DNA from: Pararhizobium sp. IMCC3301
GTDB taxonomy: Bacteria; Pseudomonadota; Alphaproteobacteria; Rhizobiales; GCA-2746425
DNA: 64,000 bases
Assembly (NCBI RefSeq): GCF_030758315.1
Contig: NZ_CP132336.1
Span: forward strand, 2,075,001 to 2,139,000
Reading direction: 5' to 3'
Below the pieces are notes generated by a model. It saw only the letters and a program-made list of their open reading frames with translations, searched no databases and was not told the origin of the DNA. The position numbers were made by a program, and so were the translations under genes. Below, piece after piece: positions 59,016 through 64,000 of this stretch. How positions within the stretch are numbered: the first letter of the stretch is position 1; each line of letters begins with the position of its first letter.

Positions 59016-61616
59016 ATGGCCTCCGCAAAAGTGCAGACAGAACGTTATAACCCGCAGATCGTTGAGCCCCACTGGCAGAAAGTCTGGACCGGCCAGGAGC
59101 TGTTCACGACGCAGACTGACGACCCGCGCGAAAAATATTATGTGCTTGAAATGTTTCCCTACCCCTCGGGCCGCATTCATGTCGGCCATGTGCGCAATTA
59201 TGCCATGGGTGACGTGGTGGCCCGGTTCAAACGGGCAAAAGGTTTCAACGTGCTGCACCCGATGGGGTGGGACGCGTTTGGCATGCCGGCTGAAAATGCC
59301 GCGATGAAGAACAAGGTCCATCCCAAGGCCTGGACCTATGCCAATATTGCCGCCATGCGCAGCCAGCTTAAATCCATGGGTCTGTCGCTCGATTGGCAAC
59401 GCGAATTCGCCACCTGCGATGTCGCCTATTATCACCAGCAGCAGAAACTGTTTCTGGATTTTCTTCAGGCGGGCATTGCTTACCGCAAGAAATCCAAGGT
59501 CAACTGGGACCCGGTCGACCGCACCGTGCTGGCCAATGAACAGGTCATCGACGGAAAAGGCTGGCGTTCCGGCGCGGATGTCGAACAGCGCGAACTCACC
59601 CAGTGGTTTTTCAGGATTTCGGACTATTCCGAAGATCTGCTGACAGCGCTGGACGGACTTACGCGCTGGCCCGACAAGGTCCGCCTGATGCAGAAAAACT
59701 GGATCGGCCGGTCGGAAGGCATGTCCGTCCGGTTTGCGTTTGACGGCGCCGGCAGGGAGCCGCTGGAAATCTTCACCACACGGCAGGATACCTTGTTCGG
59801 AGCCAGCTTCATGGCGCTGTCACCGGACCATCCGCTGACGGAGGATCTGGCCAAAGACAATGCGGAACTGGCGGCTTTTGTTGCCGAATGCCGCAAACAG
59901 GGCACCAGCGTCGTTGCTGTGGAAACCGCCGAAAAACGCGGCTTTGACACTGGACTGCGCGTCAAGCATCCGCTTCAGGCAGGCACTTTGCCGGTCTATG
60001 TCGCCAATTTCGTGCTGATGGATTACGGCACCGGCGCGATTTTCGGCTGTCCGGCCCATGACCAGCGTGACCTCGACTTTGCCAACAAGTATAAATTGCC
60101 GGTGACCCCTGTTGTCCTGCCATCGGATGCCGATGCCGCCGGCTTCACGATTGACAATGAGGCCTATACCGGCCCCGGCAGTATTTTCAATTCTGGATTT
60201 CTGGACGGTCTCAGCATTGAAGCGGCCAAGCAGGCGGTCGCCGAGCACCTTGAGCAGGCCCTGCTCGACGGCGCACCTCAGGGCACGCGGCAGATCAATT
60301 ATCGCCTGCGCGACTGGGGCATTTCGCGGCAGCGCTACTGGGGCTGTCCGATACCGATCATCCATTGCCCCAGCTGTGGCCCACAGCCGGTTCCCGAAGA
60401 CCAGTTGCCGGTCGAACTGCCGGACGAGATTGATTTTGAAACGCCTGGCAACCCGCTTGATCGCCATGCCAGTTGGAAACAAGTGGCCTGCCCGGCCTGC
60501 GGCCAGGATTCTGTCCGCGAAACCGATACGATGGATACGTTCGTCGATTCGTCCTGGTATTTCGCCCGCTTCACCGCGCCGCGCAGCACCACGCCGACCG
60601 ATCCGCAGGCCGCCGATGCCTGGCTGCCGGTCAATCAGTATATTGGCGGTGTTGAACATGCGATTCTGCATCTGCTGTATTCGCGGTTTTTCGCCCGCGC
60701 CATGTCGCGCTGCGGACACATGTCCATAGAAGAGCCATTTGAAGGTCTGTTTACCCAAGGCATGGTGGTCCATGAAGCCTATCATGACGGCCAGGAGCGC
60801 GCCTGGTTTGCGCCCGCTGAACTACGGTTTGAGGGCGAAGGCACCGAGCGCAGGGCATTCCTGATTGACGGAGGTCAGGAAGTGACCATCGGCAAGATCG
60901 AGAAAATGTCGAAATCCAAACGCAACACCGTCGATCCTGACGATATTATTCGCACCTATGGCGCGGATACGGCGCGCTGGTTCGTGCTGTCTGATTCGCC
61001 GCCGGAACGCGATGTCATCTGGACTGACGCCGGGGTTGAAGGCGCGCATCGTTTTGTTCAGCGCGTCTGGCGCCTGGTTCAGGAAGTTGCGGCGCTCGAT
61101 TCGGCGGCAGGCTCCCCCCAGGATCACGCATTGACCGCAGCTGCGCATAAGGCGCTGCATGCTGTGGAAGCGGACATTGATGGCCTGCGTTTCAATCGTG
61201 CCGTCGCTCAGATTTATGAATTGGCAAATGCGATTTCAGCTCAGCTCAGCAAGGCCGATGCTCAGGACAGCACAAATGGTGCCATCCGCGGCGCTTTTGA
61301 AATGATGCTCCATGCTTTGGCCCCAATGATGCCGCATCTGGCCGAGGAATGCTGGCAGCATCTGGGACATTCCGATTTGATTGCAAGCCGTCCCTGGCCT
61401 AAGGTGAATGAGGCGCTGCTTTCGCAGGACACTGTCATTCTGCCAGTGCAGATCAACGGCAAGCGGCGCGCCGAAATCACGGTGCCGAAAGAAGCCTCAA
61501 AACAGGCAGTGGAAGAGGCAGTTCTGACCATCCCGGCCGTGCTGAAAGCACTGGATGGCAGGGCTCCGAAGAAGCTGATTGTCGTGCCTGGACGCATTGT
61601 GAACGTGGTTGTTTGA
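59016..61616 (+). CDS. leuS: Leucyl-tRNA synthetase
   Basis: Class Ia aminoacyl-tRNA synthetase of 866 residues. The HIGH motif reads HVGH ([16 protein letters not shown]), the editing domain (about 225-420) contains [12 protein letters not shown] and the catalytic Asp region [12 protein letters not shown], and the KMSKS loop is EKMSKSKRN. The C-terminal domain is complete. It is followed by lptE and holA on the same strand. Confidence 0.98.
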   Translation: MASAKVQTERYNPQIVEPHWQKVWTGQELFTTQTDDPREKYYVLEMFPYPSGRIHVGHVRNYAMGDVVARFKRAKGFNVLHPMGWDAFGMPAENAAMKNKVHPKAWTYANIAAMRSQLKSMGLSLDWQREFATCDVAYYHQQQKLFLDFLQAGIAYRKKSKVNWDPVDRTVLANEQVIDGKGWRSGADVEQRELTQWFFRISDYSEDLLTALDGLTRWPDKVRLMQKNWIGRSEGMSVRFAFDGAGREPLEIFTTRQDTLFGASFMALSPDHPLTEDLAKDNAELAAFVAECRKQGTSVVAVETAEKRGFDTGLRVKHPLQAGTLPVYVANFVLMDYGTGAIFGCPAHDQRDLDFANKYKLPVTPVVLPSDADAAGFTIDNEAYTGPGSIFNSGFLDGLSIEAAKQAVAEHLEQALLDGAPQGTRQINYRLRDWGISRQRYWGCPIPIIHCPSCGPQPVPEDQLPVELPDEIDFETPGNPLDRHASWKQVACPACGQDSVRETDTMDTFVDSSWYFARFTAPRSTTPTDPQAADAWLPVNQYIGGVEHAILHLLYSRFFARAMSRCGHMSIEEPFEGLFTQGMVVHEAYHDGQERAWFAPAELRFEGEGTERRAFLIDGGQEVTIGKIEKMSKSKRNTVDPDDIIRTYGADTARWFVLSDSPPERDVIWTDAGVEGAHRFVQRVWRLVQEVAALDSAAGSPQDHALTAAAHKALHAVEADIDGLRFNRAVAQIYELANAISAQLSKADAQDSTNGAIRGAFEMMLHALAPMMPHLAEECWQHLGHSDLIASRPWPKVNEALLSQDTVILPVQINGKRRAEITVPKEASKQAVEEAVLTIPAVLKALDGRAPKKLIVVPGRIVNVVV

Positions 61617-61668
61617 TTAACTTAATAATGAGATGTTGCAGCAGTTTATCGTGAGCGAGAACACACAG

Positions 61669-62199
61669 ATGCATTTGATTTTGCGAATTCTCAAATCCCC
61701 GACCCCGGCCATTATAGCGCTGGCCCTGCTGACCGCAGCCTGTAACGTCCGGCCCGTCTATGGGCCAGGCAGCGGCTCCGGCGTTGAACAGGTATCTGAT
61801 GAAATGGCCGCAATCGCCATTGATCCGGCCAAAGACCGGATATCTCAGGAGCTGCGCAACCGGCTTATTTTCAATTTCAATCTCGGCCGTTCTATTGCCG
61901 AAAAGAAATACCAGATGAGCTACACTCTCAAACAGTCAGATGATGCCATTGCCATTGAGGCCCGCAGCGGTGCTCCGGCGTCCTACCGCCTGACTGCAAT
62001 TGTCAAATTCCGCATACTGGACCCAGTGGCCAACACCACACTGACCGCGGGCACAGTGCGCGCCAGCGCCTCCTATGACCGCTCATCGCAGAGCTTTGCC
62101 AACATCCGCGCCCGCCGCGACGCGGAAAACCGCGCAGCAAAATCGGCTGCCGACGAAATCACAGCCCGGATCTCCACCTATTTTGCCACCCAGCGGTAA
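61669..62199 (+). CDS. lptE: LPS assembly lipoprotein LptE
   Basis: Outer-membrane lipoprotein plugging LptD and delivering LPS to the surface. About 176 residues. The lipoprotein signal ends in the lipobox LTAAC (IIALALLTAACNVRPVYGP), and the NVRPVYGPGS start of the mature protein is typical of alphaproteobacterial LptE. The ATG at 61669 gives a 22-residue signal; an ATG at 61633 would add 12 polar residues. It lies between leuS and holA, a near-universal order. Confidence 0.88.
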   Translation: MHLILRILKSPTPAIIALALLTAACNVRPVYGPGSGSGVEQVSDEMAAIAIDPAKDRISQELRNRLIFNFNLGRSIAEKKYQMSYTLKQSDDAIAIEARSGAPASYRLTAIVKFRILDPVANTTLTAGTVRASASYDRSSQSFANIRARRDAENRAAKSAADEITARISTYFATQR

Positions 62200-62201
62200 T
62201 T

Positions 62202-63242
62202 ATGGCGGTTCTGCAGAAGGAAGCACTGAATTCCTATCTGAAAAACCCGTCAATCCGGTATCGCATGGTTCTGGTGTTCGGGCCGGACAGAGGGCTGGTG
62301 TCGGAACGCGCCAGCGCCATTCTTGATGGGCTGCAGCGATTGTCAGGCGGCAATTCCGACGACCCCTTCGGTCTGACCCGCATTGCCACAGAAGACCTCA
62401 ACAGCGATCCTCAACGGCTGGCAAATGAGGCTTATACCATCTCGCTGTTCGGCGGCGCCCGTTTTATCCATGCCAAGGCTCATGGTGCCCGCAACCTGCA
62501 GGACCAGATCGCTCCACTGCTGAAAGATCCGCCGCAGGACGCCTTCATCGTAATCGAAGCGGGAGATTTGAAAAAGGGCACAGCCGTCCGCAAATTGATT
62601 GAAAACAGCAATGACGCTGCCGCCATCGCGTGTTTTGCCGATGATACTGCCAGCCTCAATCAGTTGATCAGCGAAGAACTGGAAGCCTTCGGCCTCAGCA
62701 TGACGAAAGACGCCAGACACAGGCTTGTCAGCCAATTGGGAGGAGATCGTCTTGCCAGCCGCCGCGAAATTCAGAAACTCTGCCTTTTCGCAGCCGATAA
62801 GGGTACGATCAGCGAGGAGGATGTCCTGGCCCTGTCCGGTGACACGTCTGTTCTGTCTGCCGATGCACTCAGCGATGCCGCCGCCCTTGGGCAGATGCCT
62901 GCTCTGATGGATGCACTGGCGCGGATGGATGCAGGCAGCCTCAGTCCCGCCGCCGCAGGCCCACTGATATTGCGCAATTTTCAGGTTTTGCACAAAGCCC
63001 GAATCATGGTTGAACAGGGTGTTCCGGCTGCTCAGGTGGTGGAAAGGGTAACTCCACCGATTTTTTTCATGCGCAAAGGCGTGGTTCGCAAACAGTTGGG
63101 AATGTGGACAGTTGCGCGGTTGGAGCGTGCCCTTGCGCTGCTGTCCGATGCGGTTTTGAAAAGCCGCCAGCAGCAGGGACTTGCAACCGCCCATCTGGGA
63201 GATGCGTTAATCCGTATAGCGGGAAACGCCCGTCGCGGATAA
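62202..63242 (+). CDS. holA: DNA polymerase III delta subunit
   Basis: Clamp-loader subunit that opens the beta sliding clamp. It has 346 residues: an AAA-like N-domain without a functional P-loop (RMVLVFGPDRGLVSERA), and the C-terminal collar with VSQLGGDRLASRREIQKLCLF and GMWTVARLERALALL. It starts two bases after lptE. Confidence 0.92.
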   Translation: MAVLQKEALNSYLKNPSIRYRMVLVFGPDRGLVSERASAILDGLQRLSGGNSDDPFGLTRIATEDLNSDPQRLANEAYTISLFGGARFIHAKAHGARNLQDQIAPLLKDPPQDAFIVIEAGDLKKGTAVRKLIENSNDAAAIACFADDTASLNQLISEELEAFGLSMTKDARHRLVSQLGGDRLASRREIQKLCLFAADKGTISEEDVLALSGDTSVLSADALSDAAALGQMPALMDALARMDAGSLSPAAAGPLILRNFQVLHKARIMVEQGVPAAQVVERVTPPIFFMRKGVVRKQLGMWTVARLERALALLSDAVLKSRQQQGLATAHLGDALIRIAGNARRG

Positions 63243-63375
63243 GGCGTCCGGCACTGGAACAAAACACCACATTATCGGGACAATTTAGTCGCTGGAACGT
63301 CGCAATCAACTTACAACTGGCCTAATTTCGCGACTTGGCTCCACTTGGTCTCACACGATTGGAAGAAATGCGTTT

Positions 63376-64000
63376 ATGACCTTTGAACAAATCTTTCTGT
63401 TTGGTCTGTTTGCGGCAGTCTTTGCCATGCTGATCTGGGGCAGATACCGCTATGATCTGGTCGCTTTCGGTGCGTTGGTAGTGGCACTGATTGTCGGCGT
63501 TGTGCCTTACTCGGAGGCATTTTCCGGTTTTGGCCATCCGGCGACCATCATCATCGCCCTTGTGCTGGTAGTCTCAAGCGGCCTGATCAATTCCGGGGCC
63601 ATCGATCTCATCACACGGCGGCTTCTGGCGACAGAAAGGCCGATCTCCCAGCATATCGGCATTCTCGGCGTGGTCGGCGGCGTTCTGTCCGCCTTCATCA
63701 ACAATGTTGCCGCCCTTGCCATTCTCATGCCGGTCGACATGCAGGCGGCCGGCAAGGCAAAACGCATTGTCGGCATTACCCTGATGCCGCTTGCCTTTTC
63801 AACAATTCTGGGCGGCATGATCACCCTCATCGGCACACCGCCGAACATCATTATTGCCGCCTATCGGGGAACCGTAACAGGTGTTCCCTTTTCCATGTTC
63901 GATTTCGCCCCTGTGGGGATTGCCTGCACCATTGCAGGCATTGCCTTCATTGCCCTTGTGGGGTGGCGGCTCATTCCGGTGGACACTTCAAAGTCGGAAC
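63376..64000 (+). CDS. SLC13/DASS-type permease (3' end outside window)
   Basis: The first 208 codons of a multi-span membrane transporter, still open at the window edge. Helices appear at about residues 5-20, 25-43, 52-72 and 91-115. NNVAALAILMP and ILGGMITLIGTPPNIIIA are the paired NxxA-type and GGxxTLIGTxPN motifs of the CitT/SLC13 and related ion-transporter families. Substrate could be a dicarboxylate or sulfate; regulatory TrkA-C domains typical of the longer members would lie beyond the window. A GGAAG site lies about ten bases before the ATG. Confidence 0.85.
   Translation, partial: MTFEQIFLFGLFAAVFAMLIWGRYRYDLVAFGALVVALIVGVVPYSEAFSGFGHPATIIIALVLVVSSGLINSGAIDLITRRLLATERPISQHIGILGVVGGVLSAFINNVAALAILMPVDMQAAGKAKRIVGITLMPLAFSTILGGMITLIGTPPNIIIAAYRGTVTGVPFSMFDFAPVGIACTIAGIAFIALVGWRLIPVDTSKSE

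Overview
The window looks like core chromosome of an alphaproteobacterium, most likely order Hyphomicrobiales (Rhizobiales). This rests on gene content and order: ptsP (GAF-type) next to lysC, then prfA-prmC-DUF4167-clpB-M23 peptidase; the mdh-sucCD-sucAB-lpd TCA block; sdhCDAB; a Brucella Omp19-like lipoprotein; the rsfS-rlmH-envC-ctpA-deacetylase-rppH module; atpHAGDC close to priA and a transaldolase-like aldolase; and yggS-leuS-lptE-holA. No rRNA, tRNA, CRISPR array or prophage was seen. One insertion sequence is present. Genus was not determined.

Layout. 1-7.8 kb: peptidoglycan peptidase (5' end outside the window), ClpB, DUF4167 protein, PrmC and RF1. 7.8-15.2 kb: nitrogen-PTS enzyme I, aspartokinase, UbiG, an SDR, a VOC protein divergent from soxR with a near-perfect SoxR operator, and exonuclease III. 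15.2-25.4 kb: a reverse-strand TCA block (mdh, sucC, sucD, sucA, sucB, SDR, lpd, arfB). 25.6-29.5 kb: ZapE, Omp19-like lipoprotein, acyltransferase, VTT membrane protein. 29.5-34.4 kb: succinate dehydrogenase, a DUF1737 protein and a CitE-like CoA-ester lyase. 34.5-37.6 kb: a tightly packed cassette of a FOXRED1-like flavoenzyme, a pyridoxal kinase and a PLP-dependent dehydratase. 37.9-45.8 kb: ribosome silencing factor, RlmH, EnvC-like amidase activator, CtpA protease, a divergent polysaccharide deacetylase split by an IS110-group element, a PPOX protein and RppH. 46-52 kb: a TrxB-like reductase and the F1 ATP synthase operon. 52-58 kb: small membrane protein, PriA, a HAF-repeat autotransporter and the aldolase. 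58-64 kb: YggS, LeuS, LptE, HolA and the start of an SLC13-type permease.

The most striking feature is the IS110-group insertion at 42567-43719. Removing it at a TC dinucleotide restores the deacetylase frame exactly. The ~205-bp non-coding left end carries a strong hairpin. It also carries short sequences that match the left genomic flank (9 nt) and the element's own right end (8 nt), each match ending at the base before the TC, plus a 7-nt match to the reverse complement of the core and left end. This is what is expected of an IS621-type bridge RNA, with three of its four guides readable. The fourth (right-target) guide was not found.

Other regulatory signals worth a look are the SoxR box inside a 19-bp promoter spacer at 13733-13763, and a perfect 18-bp palindrome plus a tandem 10-bp repeat upstream of the mdh-suc block.
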